Shown: positions 1-7,878, counted from the stretch's first letter. The stretch is 48,278 nucleotides of DNA from Oscillospiraceae bacterium (GCA_015064735.1 SVRP01000015.1:1-48278), one strand, 5' to 3'. Notes: a model not told the origin generated them from the sequence alone. Translations and numbers: made by a program.

Positions 1-573
1 ATAATGAGAAAACCACTGCGCACCAAACAAAACAAAATGTTTTATTCCTGTTTCTTCTTTTGTAACTTGGATTATTGCAACGAGTTTATCTCCGTCGTAT
101 GCAAGATAGTCGCGCCAATTTACCGCTATTGAATTACCGTCATCACCGGTACGAATATGGGAATATCCTTTTTCTTTTATTTCTAACCTTGAAACATTAA
201 TGCCGCTTACTTTCAAGTCGTTTGCTATTGCCTCTTTTGCGTTGCTTAGATATTCTACTGCTTCGTTATCTGTGAACTTGTATTCATCTCCAATTATAGT
301 AAGCTCTTCAAGAACATTTACCTTGCCGTTAACACCACCTGCCTCATCTTTTGGAGCGGTTGTGCTAATTGGAGGTATATTAGGATCATCAATCATCATA
401 GGCAATACATTTCCTGCGACTACAATCATTATTGTGAGACATGCTGCAATTGTACCCCATTTGAGCCATAAGCTCTTTGTCTTTTTCTTTTTTACTTTTG
501 TGCTCTTATATACATCTTCGACCATATCGAAATCAATGTTATTAAGTGCATTAGATATGTTTTCCTTTTTCAT
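1..573 (-). CDS. Membrane-anchored anti-sigma-like protein (C-terminus cut by window edge)
   Basis: This reading frame stays open from the ATG at 573 to the window edge, giving about 191 residues. A charged, Lys-rich cytoplasmic segment of about 38 residues (MKKENISNALNNIDFDMVED...) is followed by one hydrophobic helix (about residues 40-60, WGTIAACLTIMIVVAGNVL). A Pro/Thr linker and a soluble extracytoplasmic region follow. The ATG overlaps the TGA of the upstream ECF sigma gene (ATGA), and an AAGGAGG ribosome site lies ahead of it, so the two are translationally coupled. Single-pass proteins in this position are usually the regulators of the sigma factor. That role is inferred from position and topology; no named anti-sigma domain is visible. 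The C-terminal domain is incomplete. Confidence 0.65.
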   Translation of the reverse strand, partial: MKKENISNALNNIDFDMVEDVYKSTKVKKKKTKSLWLKWGTIAACLTIMIVVAGNVLPMMIDDPNIPPISTTAPKDEAGGVNGKVNVLEELTIIGDEYKFTDNEAVEYLSNAKEAIANDLKVSGINVSRLEIKEKGYSHIRTGDDGNSIAVNWRDYLAYDGDKLVAIIQVTKEETGIKHFVLFGAQWFSHY

Positions 574-1130
574 AGATCAAAGCCCTCCTTTGTAAGATGA
601 TCTTTCAGTTTGTTTCTAACACGAAAGAGAATCGACGTTACCTTGCTTTCACTCATCCCAAAAGAAGTTGCGGTATCGGTAATAGAACTCATATACCAAT
701 ATCTCTTGATAAATACTCGCCTCTGTTCGATAGGCAAGCTTCGCAAGAACCGATTGATTGCATCTGTTAAATCAATGTTGGATGCGAGATCTTCACTCCC
801 GCTGCCATCGGGGATGCACTCCGCAAGCTCATCAAGTGCAAGAAGATACTGTCCGCCACCGCGCTTTTGTGCTTTATTCTGCTCAAGTCGATTGAGAGAA
901 AGCTGTCTTGTTATTCGTCCAAGAAATGCTTTTAAGGGGTTAGGTCTCTCGGGCGGGATTGAATTCCACGCTTTCAAATATGTGTCATTGACAATTTCTT
1001 TTGCATCTTCTTCGTCTTGAAGAATCTCCTTTGCGATATAGTGAAAATATCGACCGTATTGTTTATCGGTTTCTTTAATTGCTTCTTCGGAACGTTCCCA
1101 ATACAATTCCACAATTTTTTCGTCTGTCAT
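570..1130 (-). CDS. ECF-type RNA polymerase sigma factor
   Basis: A 186-aa protein with the sigma-70 family two-domain build. Region 2 lies about residues 20-85 (YFHYIAKEILQDEEDAKEIVNDTYLKAWNSIPP), with the acidic EDAKEIVNDTYLKAW helix typical of ECF factors. Region 4 lies about residues 125-180 (LPIEQRRVFIKRYWYMSSITDTATSFGMSESKVTSILFRVRNKLK) and carries the helix-turn-helix. It would direct RNA polymerase to alternative promoters in response to an envelope signal relayed by the coupled membrane protein downstream. GGGAGG precedes the ATG at a normal distance. Its target promoters cannot be read from this window. The pair lies just beyond the 3' end of guaA, a known integration hotspot, so it may belong to an acquired segment. 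Confidence 0.9.
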   Translation of the reverse strand: MTDEKIVELYWERSEEAIKETDKQYGRYFHYIAKEILQDEEDAKEIVNDTYLKAWNSIPPERPNPLKAFLGRITRQLSLNRLEQNKAQKRGGGQYLLALDELAECIPDGSGSEDLASNIDLTDAINRFLRSLPIEQRRVFIKRYWYMSSITDTATSFGMSESKVTSILFRVRNKLKDHLTKEGFDL

Positions 1131-1279
1131 AATGATCCTCCCTTCGTATTTATTTGAAAGCCTTTCACCCTACTATACAGGAAGACATAGCTACACATTG
1201 CATCGTTATAAAAAATTATAACATATTTTTTCGAAAATGTGTGAATATAGAGGAAAAGGGTGCCACCGAAGCGACACCA

Positions 1280-1415
1280 GCATATAAAAACAACGACAAG
1301 AAATTATTACATTCCTGCCGTTGTTTATTATTCTGTTTGGTATCAAAACGGTATCAAAAATCCGTTTCAAGTGCCGTAAATCCTTGATATATAAGGCTTT
1401 TTCGACTTGCGTTTA
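1280..1415. other. Intergenic segment after guaA: imperfect hairpin, two GGTATCAAAA repeats, short terminator-like stem
   Basis: The 285-bp gap between the sigma factor and guaA holds no convincing gene. An imperfect inverted repeat lies at 1289-1327 (AACAACG...CGTTGTT arms with two mismatches). Two direct copies of GGTATCAAAA lie at 1339-1348 and 1350-1359. A short CCTT/AAGG stem followed by CTTTTT lies near 1381-1401. Hairpins plus short direct repeats just outside a guaA 3' end are what an integrase attachment region would look like, but no integrase gene is present in the window. Confidence 0.4.
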
Positions 1416-2417
1416 TTATTCCCACTCGATAGTTCCCGTAGGCTTGGGAGTCAGGTCGTAAAGAACTCTGTTAATTCCCTCTACCTCGTCGGTTATTCTT
1501 GCGGTTATCTTATGGAGCACCGCATAGGGTATCTCCTCTATGGTTGCGCTCATTGCGTCCTTGGTATTTACAGCGCGGATTATTGCGGGCCAGCCCTCGT
1601 AACGGCTTTCGTCCTTAACACCTACGCTCTTCATATCCGGCACTACTACGAAATACTGCCATACCTTCTCTGCAAGTCCGTTCTTATCGAACTCATCGCG
1701 AAGTATTGCGTCAGCCTCACGGAGCGCATGTAGTCTGTCGCGAGTAATAGCTCCCAAGCAACGAACACCGAGTCCGGGACCGGGGAACGGCTGACGGTAA
1801 ACCATTGCGTGAGGAAGTCCGAGCGCCTCACCCACTACTCTTACCTCATCCTTAAAGAGAAGCTTAATAGGCTCTACAAGCTCAAACTTAAGATCCTCGG
1901 GAAGTCCGCCTACGTTATGGTGAGACTTAACAGCCTTCTTTCCCTCTGCCTGCTTAATGCTTTCAAGTATATCGGGATAAATAGTTCCCTGCGCAAGGAA
2001 ATCTACGCCCTCAAGCTTTCTCGCCTCGTCAGCAAATACGTTTATAAACTCTCCGCCGATTATCTTTCTCTTGCTTTCGGGATCGCTTACGCCGTCAAGA
2101 AGATTCAAAAATCTATCGGTAGCGTCAACGTAAATAAGGTTTGCGTCAAGCTGGTTTCTGAATATTTCAATTACGTTCTCGGACTCATTCTTTCTCATGA
2201 GACCGTGATTTACGTGTACGCATACGAGCTGCTTACCTATTGCCTTAATGAGAAGAGCCGCAACTACCGACGAGTCTACTCCGCCCGAAAGAGCGAGCAG
2301 CACCTTTTTATCTCCAACCTGAGCGCGTACCGCCGCTACCTGCTCCGCTATAAATGCATCGGCAAGCTCTTTTGTCGTTATACGCTCCATTGTTTCGGGA
2401 CGTCTGTTGTTATCCAT
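1416..2417 (-). CDS. guaA: GMP synthase, ATP-pyrophosphatase subunit without glutamine amidotransferase domain
   Basis: GMP synthase adenylates XMP and aminates it to GMP. The 333-aa product starts almost directly at the ATP-pyrophosphatase domain. The PP-loop SGGVDSS lies at about residues 44-50, HVNHG follows, and the C-terminal dimerisation domain ends in the invariant PTGTIEWE. Bacterial GuaA is usually about 510-525 aa with an N-terminal class I glutaminase domain, and that entire domain is missing. The start is an ATG with GGAGG six bases upstream and its own promoter, so this looks designed rather than broken. Either a separate glutaminase subunit supplies ammonia, as in the two-subunit archaeal enzyme, or free ammonia is used. 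No amidotransferase gene is present in the window. The product is certain as a GuaA core; its ammonia source is inference. Confidence 0.93.
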   Translation of the reverse strand: MDNNRRPETMERITTKELADAFIAEQVAAVRAQVGDKKVLLALSGGVDSSVVAALLIKAIGKQLVCVHVNHGLMRKNESENVIEIFRNQLDANLIYVDATDRFLNLLDGVSDPESKRKIIGGEFINVFADEARKLEGVDFLAQGTIYPDILESIKQAEGKKAVKSHHNVGGLPEDLKFELVEPIKLLFKDEVRVVGEALGLPHAMVYRQPFPGPGLGVRCLGAITRDRLHALREADAILRDEFDKNGLAEKVWQYFVVVPDMKSVGVKDESRYEGWPAIIRAVNTKDAMSATIEEIPYAVLHKITARITDEVEGINRVLYDLTPKPTGTIEWE

Positions 2418-2457
2418 ATTTATCCTCCGTATCTTTGAAAAAAGATTTTATGAAAAT

Positions 2458-2486
2458 ATTTTATCACAATATTTAAAAATCAGCAA
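2458..2486 (-). promoter_or_regulatory. Probable sigma-A promoter for guaA
   Basis: On the minus strand, TTGCTG and TAAAAT are separated by exactly 17 bp, about 40 bp upstream of the guaA start. The -35 box is a moderate match. No purine-riboswitch-like structure is visible between promoter and gene. Confidence 0.5.
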
Positions 2487-2574
2487 TAGTTTTTTTTTAG
2501 TTTTTTTCGTATTTTTTGAGTTTTTCCGTATTCTACAAAATGGCAGTCTGTATTATGCTCGAAAATGTTTATTT

Positions 2575-3054
2575 TTACTTATGGTATTTTGTTCCCTTTA
2601 ATATATTAAAGCCTCGGTAAACCGCTTCAAGAAGGAGCACTCTCATAAGCTGATGAGGGAAAGTCAGCTTCGACACCGAAATCCTTGCGTCGCAGGCTTT
2701 CTTCACCTTATCGGACAGTCCGTGCGAGCTTCCGATTATGAAGCAAACCTCGCCGTATCTTTCGGATATCTCCCCAAGCTTTTGGGCAAGCTCCTCGGAT
2801 GAAAGCTGCTTTCCTTCTACGCACATAGCAATTTTATATGCTCTCGGCGGGATTTCAGCCATGACCTTTTCGGCTTCTCTTTCAAGAGCCTTTTCTATTT
2901 CCCCATCGGTGGGAGAATCGGGTAGCTTTTCTTCCTTAAGCTGAATAATCTGTATTTTGCAGAATGCCGAAAGTCTTTTTTCGTACTCTGCCGCCGCTTC
3001 TCGCAGATACTGCTCTTTAAGCGTTCCAAGGGTTATAAATTTGACTCCTACCAT
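2575..3054 (-). CDS. rlmH: 23S rRNA (pseudouridine-1915-N3) methyltransferase RlmH
   Basis: RlmH is a SPOUT-class methyltransferase that methylates pseudouridine 1915 of 23S rRNA on the assembled 70S ribosome. The 159-aa length matches the family. Visible features are the N-terminal strand VKFITLGTLKEQYLREA, the SAM-binding trefoil-knot region CFIIGSSHGLSDKV (about residues 105-118), the LTFPHQLMRVLLLEAVYRGFNI helix, and the family-typical tail ending in YHK. The start overlaps the end of walJ by 38 bp, with GAGGAG seven bases ahead of the ATG. Adjacency of walJ and rlmH is a common Firmicutes arrangement. Confidence 0.95.
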   Translation of the reverse strand: MVGVKFITLGTLKEQYLREAAAEYEKRLSAFCKIQIIQLKEEKLPDSPTDGEIEKALEREAEKVMAEIPPRAYKIAMCVEGKQLSSEELAQKLGEISERYGEVCFIIGSSHGLSDKVKKACDARISVSKLTFPHQLMRVLLLEAVYRGFNILKGTKYHK

Positions 3055-3862
3055 TTTTCATCTCCTCGTCGGTGGGTATTTTCAGCTCGGTCGGACACTG
3101 TGGGTCGGCAACGGCAACGACGGTACATTCGTCGCATATCGCCATCTCGGTCTCCTCAAGCGCCAAGGATGGCTCGTTATTTTCCTCGCTCAGGTGCGCA
3201 AGCAAAAAGGCTTTCGTTCCGTTTGCCGCAAGATATGCGCAAAGCTCCGCGCTATCCTTATTTGAAAGATGTCCTCTATTTGAAAGAATACGCTTTTTCA
3301 GCTCCTGTGGATAAGGTCCGTTTTTCAGCATTTTTATATCGTGGTTAGACTCGATAACAACTGCCTCGCAGCCACAAAGTCCCTCTTTGATATCCTCGGT
3401 TACGTATCCTATATCGGTAGCCACTCCAAAGGCTCTTTTTCTTTCTCCGTCGAAAAATTCTATTCTGTATCCCACGCTCATAAGGCTGTCGTGGGGAGTC
3501 ATAAACGAGCTTACGGTAACATCTCCCAACTCCACAGAATAGATAGGCGTATGCCTTATGAGATTCTTGCGTACTTCGCATACCGAGAATCTGTCAAATA
3601 TCTTAGCCGATTCCTCTGTTATATGAATCGGAATATTATTCTTTTTTGAGAGCACCTCAAGTGCCGATGTGTGATCTGTGTGATCATGAGTTACAAAAAT
3701 TGCTCGGATCATTCCTATGTCCGAGCCTATCTCCTTAAGCGCTGCGCAAAGTCTTCTAGCGCTTTTTCCGGCATCTATCAGGATGGCAGTATCTGCCACC
3801 CTGATATACACCGAATTTCCGCCTGATCCAGAATACAGCGCAACTATTCTGCATTCAGTCAT
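3017..3862 (-). CDS. walJ: WalJ/YycJ-family metallo-beta-lactamase-fold hydrolase
   Basis: A 281-aa protein of the MBL-fold YycJ/WalJ group. The metal-binding signature THDHTDH lies at about residues 60-66. Earlier SGSGGNSVYI and LIDAGKSARRL segments are typical of this subgroup, and downstream metal ligands fall in TPHDS and the D of ATDIGY. YycJ has 5'-to-3' exonuclease activity and is linked to cell division/DNA repair coordination in Bacillus; that is family knowledge, not shown here. The gene follows the small membrane protein by 11 bp and overlaps rlmH. Its ribosome-binding site is weak, which fits translation coupled to the upstream gene. Confidence 0.88.
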   Translation of the reverse strand: MTECRIVALYSGSGGNSVYIRVADTAILIDAGKSARRLCAALKEIGSDIGMIRAIFVTHDHTDHTSALEVLSKKNNIPIHITEESAKIFDRFSVCEVRKNLIRHTPIYSVELGDVTVSSFMTPHDSLMSVGYRIEFFDGERKRAFGVATDIGYVTEDIKEGLCGCEAVVIESNHDIKMLKNGPYPQELKKRILSNRGHLSNKDSAELCAYLAANGTKAFLLAHLSEENNEPSLALEETEMAICDECTVVAVADPQCPTELKIPTDEEMKNGRSQIYNPWNA

Positions 3863-3873
3863 ATTTTTACCAT

Positions 3874-4299
3874 TTACATACCCTTAAAAAGGGGAACAGC
3901 AAAAAGCTCTATAAGATCAAAGGAAAACGTAAACAGAAGCCCTATGATTCCCATGAGCATCCACGATGATTTTCTCAGTCTTTGCTTTCCGTCCTCAATA
4001 AATTTTGTTTTTTCCTCGTCGCTCCATTCATCGGGAAGCATATCCTCGGTAACGCCCTTGGCGGACATACCCTTATTGTAGATAAAATATGCAATTATAA
4101 GTATGGGCAACGCTGCAAGATAAACCCAGAAAACCACCTTGAAGAAACTGAAATTCAGCATGGCGCGGTAAAATCCGAATATAATGGCTACCACCAATAC
4201 GAGCATCAGCATTTTGCCCAGCGCTTTTCTCTTTTCGGCTATCTCCTCACGATTTTGGGGTTCTTCCCTACGTCTTATATTTTTTCTCTTTTTTGACAT
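3874..4299 (-). CDS. Small three-helix membrane protein, function unknown
   Basis: This 141-aa protein has a strongly basic N-terminus (MSKKRKNIRRREEPQNREE). Two closely spaced hydrophobic helices lie at about residues 30-48 and 55-72, then a charged cytoplasmic stretch (DEWSDEEKTKFIEDGKQRLRK), then a third helix near the C-terminus. It lies between galK and walJ on the same strand, with short gaps on both sides, so it is probably co-transcribed. I do not recognise a named family. The basic head and the charged loop suggest both lie on the cytoplasmic side. Confidence 0.75.
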   Translation of the reverse strand: MSKKRKNIRRREEPQNREEIAEKRKALGKMLMLVLVVAIIFGFYRAMLNFSFFKVVFWVYLAALPILIIAYFIYNKGMSAKGVTEDMLPDEWSDEEKTKFIEDGKQRLRKSSWMLMGIIGLLFTFSFDLIELFAVPLFKGM

Positions 4300-4314
4300 T
4301 GATTTTCTCTGCTA

Positions 4315-5598
4315 TCAGAATATCTTAACAGCGCCCTCGGGTCTTATACGGAGAACTATACACTTACCCTCTCCGAATACGGAATCCATAAGGGCTCTGA
4401 AGCCTTCAACCTCCGCAAAGGGAACGTAAGCCTGAATGGTTCCCGCAAATCCGCCGCCGTGTACTCTCCATGCAGCCTTCTTACCCGTAAGATAATCCTC
4501 TGCAAGACAAAGAGCCAAGGAAAGTCCCTGCTCGGAGAGATTCTTGCTTGTATATACGTTCTGGAGATAACAGAAAGAGGACTTACCGGATGCAAGAACT
4601 TCAGCAAAATAGCTATCAAGATCTCCTGCGTTCAAGGCTGCCTTCTGCTTTGCAACGCGTCTGTTCTCGTTGAAAAAGTGGAGCGCGCGGAGAATTGCTC
4701 TGTCGCCTACCTTCTCACGGAGAGCGGGTATCTCAGATATAAACTTGCTCTCGTCAACCTCACGAAGCACCTTGCAGCCGAAATGAGCGGCAACAGCCTT
4801 CATCTCTGCGGGAACAGACGCGTAATCGTCGGTAAGGTCTGCATGGTTTCCGCCGGTATTTACGATACAAAGATTATATCCCTTTTCGGTAATGTCAAAA
4901 TCAACCTTGTCAATAACGGGCGCCTTGGGATCCTTAAAATCAATAGCAACGATACCGCCGACAGCGCAAGCTACCTGGTCCATAAGTCCGCAGGGCTTAC
5001 CAAAGAACTCGTTCTCGGAATACTGAGCGAGCTTCGCTATTTCTACGTTATCTACCTTTCCGTCATTATACATATGGCTGAGAATATTTCCTACCATATC
5101 CTCAAATGCAGCCGAAGAGGAAAGTCCCGAGCCCTTGAGCACATTGGACGTGGTGTATGCGTCAAATCCGCCTATTTTGTAGCCGTCCTTCTTAAAGCCC
5201 GCGCACATGCCCGCGATGATAGACTCGGAAGAGCCGAACTTTTCAGCTACGGGAGCAGTGTATGAAGAAAAGTCTACCGCATCCTCGGGGAAGCCCTCGC
5301 TCTTAATTCGGATAACACTGTCCTCTCTTGCGGACGCAACCGCAATTATATCAAGGTCAATGGAAGCCGCAACAACGCAACCGTAGTTGTGGTCGGTGTG
5401 GTTGCCCGAAAGCTCGCTTCTTCCCGCAACAGAGAAAAGAGAAACCTGCCTATTGGCGCCGTAGATTGAAGCAAACTCGTCAACCGCCTTTATGTATCTC
5501 GCCTTCTGAGCCTCAAGAGCTGCCTCGCCGTAGATGTAAGTAAGTCTTTCGTTAAGACCGCCGTTTTTAATGTGTACCTTAATTTCCGAAGTATTCAT
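4315..5598 (-). CDS. galK: Galactokinase-family GHMP kinase with variant sugar-binding motif
   Basis: A GHMP-superfamily sugar kinase of 427 aa. Galactokinases phosphorylate alpha-D-galactose at C1, the first step of the Leloir pathway. The ATP-binding motif is clear (VLKGSGLSSSAAFE, about residues 145-158) and so is the late Gly-rich motif (RVHGGGFAGTIQAYVP). The signature near residues 59-73 reads GRSELSGNHTDHN rather than the usual GRVNLIGEHTDYN, so the Glu that contacts sugar is Asn and Tyr is His. This variant is common in Clostridia proteins called galactokinase, but its exact sugar is uncertain. I chose the ATG at 5598, with AAGGAG seven bases upstream, over the in-frame TTG two codons earlier, which would sit too close to that site. 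No galT or galE is in the window. Confidence 0.82.
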   Translation of the reverse strand: MNTSEIKVHIKNGGLNERLTYIYGEAALEAQKARYIKAVDEFASIYGANRQVSLFSVAGRSELSGNHTDHNYGCVVAASIDLDIIAVASAREDSVIRIKSEGFPEDAVDFSSYTAPVAEKFGSSESIIAGMCAGFKKDGYKIGGFDAYTTSNVLKGSGLSSSAAFEDMVGNILSHMYNDGKVDNVEIAKLAQYSENEFFGKPCGLMDQVACAVGGIVAIDFKDPKAPVIDKVDFDITEKGYNLCIVNTGGNHADLTDDYASVPAEMKAVAAHFGCKVLREVDESKFISEIPALREKVGDRAILRALHFFNENRRVAKQKAALNAGDLDSYFAEVLASGKSSFCYLQNVYTSKNLSEQGLSLALCLAEDYLTGKKAAWRVHGGGFAGTIQAYVPFAEVEGFRALMDSVFGEGKCIVLRIRPEGAVKIF

Positions 5599-5656
5599 TG
5601 ACAATCTCCTTAAAATTCGATTTTTGAGGACTACACTTCCCCATGTTAACGTATAT

Positions 5657-5685
5657 ATTATAACATTTTACAGAGCTTTCTGCAA
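5657..5685 (-). promoter_or_regulatory. Sigma-A promoter for the galK operon
   Basis: TTGCAG, a 17-bp spacer and TATAAT lie on the minus strand about 60 bp upstream of galK. It probably drives galK, the small membrane protein, walJ and rlmH, since no terminator is seen between them. Confidence 0.7.
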
Positions 5686-5745
5686 GACCTTTTTTTCTTT
5701 TTTTTTACTTTTTACCTCGTAATGAGGGTATATTGCAAATTTATC

Positions 5746-5774
5746 TTGCAAAGAACGCAAAAAAGGTGTATAAT
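5746..5774 (+). promoter_or_regulatory. Sigma-A promoter for the membrane protein at 5809
   Basis: TTGCAA (5746-5751), a 17-bp spacer and TATAAT (5769-5774) end 34 bp before the start codon. It is divergent from the galK promoter. Confidence 0.75.
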
Positions 5775-5808
5775 ACTCAGTGTAATATTATGAGAGAAAG
5801 GAGAGGCT

Positions 5809-6624
5809 ATGAGCAATTTCAAGCGTTTTACAGATATCTGCGCCGGTTTTGCCGCATTTTCAGCGGCTATGTACGTTTTTTGCAGATATATGGGCTACGA
5901 TTTCAAGGAAATTGAATCCATGAAAGAAAAGATCAAGTTCTTTTTAGAGCCCGAGCTCGGATATTCGTTCTTTATTCCCCTGATTCTCCTCTTCCTTTTT
6001 TCATGTATCTTTTCGCTCATATTTACGAGGCTACCCTATCTTACGGTGGCAGTATCGGTACTTCCCCTCGCTTATACCCTTATAATGTTTGCCGATAACA
6101 GGATCAAGGAATACCCCATGCTTTATATCGTTCTCGGACTCATTCACGTTTTCGGCTGTCTCATTGAGTGCATCCGCATGGATAAAGCGGACAGAGGCTG
6201 TCGGGCGGCGATAGGAATCGACCTCGTAGCCCTTATGACGGTGGTTTTCGTTCTTTATATCTACCGCACTGTTGGAAAGCTTGACGGCATCGAGCCCGAA
6301 AAAATGAATCTTATTCAAGGAAAGCTATTTGAGATAAAGGACGGTCTTGACCTTTCGACCTTCAAGAGCACGGCTATCATGATAGCTATTCCCCCCATTC
6401 TCCGCATAATCTGGAGAGACCTTTATTACCTTGACGCGGCAATATCGCTGATTCCTTTGATAGTTACCCTGCGCAGATTCGGAGCGCAACGCTTCCCCGT
6501 ATTCGGCGAGGCTCTTATGGCGTTCATCTTCGTATATACGGTGGGCAGAATTATGATAATGATCTTCTGCAAGCCGAAGCAAAGAAAAGAACAGATTCAA
6601 GCCGAAGCTACGGAAAATAATTAA
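5809..6624 (+). CDS. Polytopic membrane protein, function unknown
   Basis: A 271-aa integral membrane protein with about six or seven hydrophobic segments: near residues 8-27, 48-68, 70-92, 98-113, 130-147, 185-200 and 225-247. Short loops separate them, and the C-terminus is polar (KPKQRKEQIQAEATENN). AAAGGAGAGG precedes the ATG, and a perfect-spacing promoter lies just upstream. The gene is monocistronic: a hairpin follows and the next gene is on the other strand. No transporter or enzyme signature is recognisable. Confidence 0.8.
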   Translation: MSNFKRFTDICAGFAAFSAAMYVFCRYMGYDFKEIESMKEKIKFFLEPELGYSFFIPLILLFLFSCIFSLIFTRLPYLTVAVSVLPLAYTLIMFADNRIKEYPMLYIVLGLIHVFGCLIECIRMDKADRGCRAAIGIDLVALMTVVFVLYIYRTVGKLDGIEPEKMNLIQGKLFEIKDGLDLSTFKSTAIMIAIPPILRIIWRDLYYLDAAISLIPLIVTLRRFGAQRFPVFGEALMAFIFVYTVGRIMIMIFCKPKQRKEQIQAEATENN

Positions 6625-6636
6625 ATAAAATGTTTA

Positions 6637-6668
6637 CGGGCGGTCTCGAAATTCTTCAAGACCGCCCG
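6637..6668. terminator. Hairpin between convergent genes
   Basis: A 10-bp perfect stem (CGGGCGGTCT/AGACCGCCCG) with a 12-nt loop. It lies between the plus-strand membrane gene and the end of the minus-strand lipoprotein gene. On the minus strand an A/T-rich tail follows, so it could serve both directions; the plus-strand U-tract is poor. Confidence 0.55.
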
Positions 6669-6707
6669 CCCTGCTGTATTTGTAGTTAAAATTTTATATA
6701 TTACATA

Positions 6708-7730
6708 TTACGGCATAAAAATAACATTTGGAGCCGAGATTTTATCGCGACAATCCTTTATCGCGATTATAGCATCTAACGGCACCTTAATTCCAAACGG
6801 TTCAAAAAGAAGCTCCCCGCAAAAATCAATGCATATCATTCCATTAGAATACATTAAACTTAGCTCATTTTTTAATTCATATCCCTCATATGTAGCTGGT
6901 CCGTCTTCTTCCAACCCCAATTCGTCTTTATATTCAATGATTTCCCTGGTCAAAAAATCAGCCACAGGTTTTGCCGCTTCTTCAAGTATGATATCAAGAT
7001 GTTGTTTATCTTCATCGCTGAAATTACCGTACACATATTTTTGAGAAAAAACAATATACTGCAAATTACCGTCAAAACCAACATTTAACCTTATAAAATC
7101 ATTAGTTTGTAGCCCCGATACGAATTTGGTATAGACAACCGAGTAATAGGTTTCGTTTTGTATTACTTGAGGCGTGTACGCTTCCAAATTCAGATTTTCG
7201 GTATGAGCCGTCAAGTATTCATAGCAAGCACGCTGTACGGCGGCTTTATCGTTTAGGTTGTCGGTTAATATTTTGGGTTGCAAATTTCCGAAGGAAATCG
7301 AGAAAATATTGTCGTTTATATCGGAATAGTACACAGTAACACCGTATTCTTCGTTTTTATACATATTACTCGGAAAAAGATTTTCTGTACAGAAATAGCT
7401 TTCGACATAGTCGAGGGATATAATTGTATTGTTTAACAAAAGAGTTTTTTGGGTGTCAGCTGTTTGAGAAATATATTTTTTTGCTTCATATTTGTCCTCA
7501 TACATTCCTTCACAATCAATGTAGCCTGAATATAAATCGTCATAAAGAGTCAACTGATAAATACCGTTAAGCTTCATTTCCTTATACTTCAAAGGAAGGC
7601 TTTCGTAATATTCGTCTAAATTTACATTTTTTATTTCTGCTTCTGGTATAGACTTGGGAGAACATGAGGCAATTGATATAATCAAAATGCTAAAAACAAT
7701 TAGATATGGAATGAATTTTATCTTTTTCAT
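6708..7730 (-). CDS. Predicted lipoprotein, function unknown (340 aa)
   Basis: The N-terminus is a lipoprotein signal: MKKIK, a hydrophobic core (FIPYLIVFSILIISI), then lipobox IASC, with Cys23 as the lipidation site. The mature part is acidic and has no recognised domain; it contains alternating short strands and aromatic residues (EYGVTVYYSDINDNIFSISFGN, YYSVVYTKF). AGGAGAG lies ahead of the ATG. Upstream are a possible 31-aa reading frame and then leader module A, the likely source of its transcript. The protein should be anchored to the outer face of the membrane. Its A/T-rich codon use differs from neighbouring housekeeping genes and suggests accessory origin. Confidence 0.8.
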   Translation of the reverse strand: MKKIKFIPYLIVFSILIISIASCSPKSIPEAEIKNVNLDEYYESLPLKYKEMKLNGIYQLTLYDDLYSGYIDCEGMYEDKYEAKKYISQTADTQKTLLLNNTIISLDYVESYFCTENLFPSNMYKNEEYGVTVYYSDINDNIFSISFGNLQPKILTDNLNDKAAVQRACYEYLTAHTENLNLEAYTPQVIQNETYYSVVYTKFVSGLQTNDFIRLNVGFDGNLQYIVFSQKYVYGNFSDEDKQHLDIILEEAAKPVADFLTREIIEYKDELGLEEDGPATYEGYELKNELSLMYSNGMICIDFCGELLFEPFGIKVPLDAIIAIKDCRDKISAPNVIFMP

Positions 7731-7757
7731 AACGATTCTCTCCTATGAGTTCAAATT

Positions 7758-7853
7758 TCAAGTCGCACCATATACAACGCATACGGAGTCTATATTTAGT
7801 TCTTCAACGGCATTTTCAACCGCATAGTCTTTTGTTTCATAACTTTTTCTCAT
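7758..7853 (-). CDS. Possible 31-aa leader peptide or short ORF
   Basis: An ATG-to-TGA frame (MRKSYETKDYAVENAVEEL, ending in VCVVYGAT) lies between leader module A and the lipoprotein start. The ribosome-binding site is poor (AAAGAGA directly abutting the ATG). The frame starts exactly where similarity between modules A and B ends. It could be a translated leader, the remnant of a longer gene, or chance. Confidence 0.3.
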   Translation of the reverse strand: MRKSYETKDYAVENAVEELNIDSVCVVYGAT

Positions 7854-7878
7854 TTCTCTTTGAAAAATGTCTTGATAT

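Noticed and set aside
1154-1387. 77-codon plus-strand frame between sigma factor and guaA
   Set aside because: It covers the hairpin and GGTATCAAAA repeats, has no ribosome site and no plausible protein features.
1809-2438. 209-codon plus-strand frame opposite guaA
   Set aside because: Antisense to the conserved GuaA core and lacking start signals.
2418-2574. Purine riboswitch ahead of guaA
   Set aside because: No three-way junction or conserved loop sequences can be found between the promoter and the start codon.
4459-5265. 268-codon plus-strand frame opposite galK
   Set aside because: Antisense shadow of a well-supported gene, no ribosome site or promoter, no recognisable domain.
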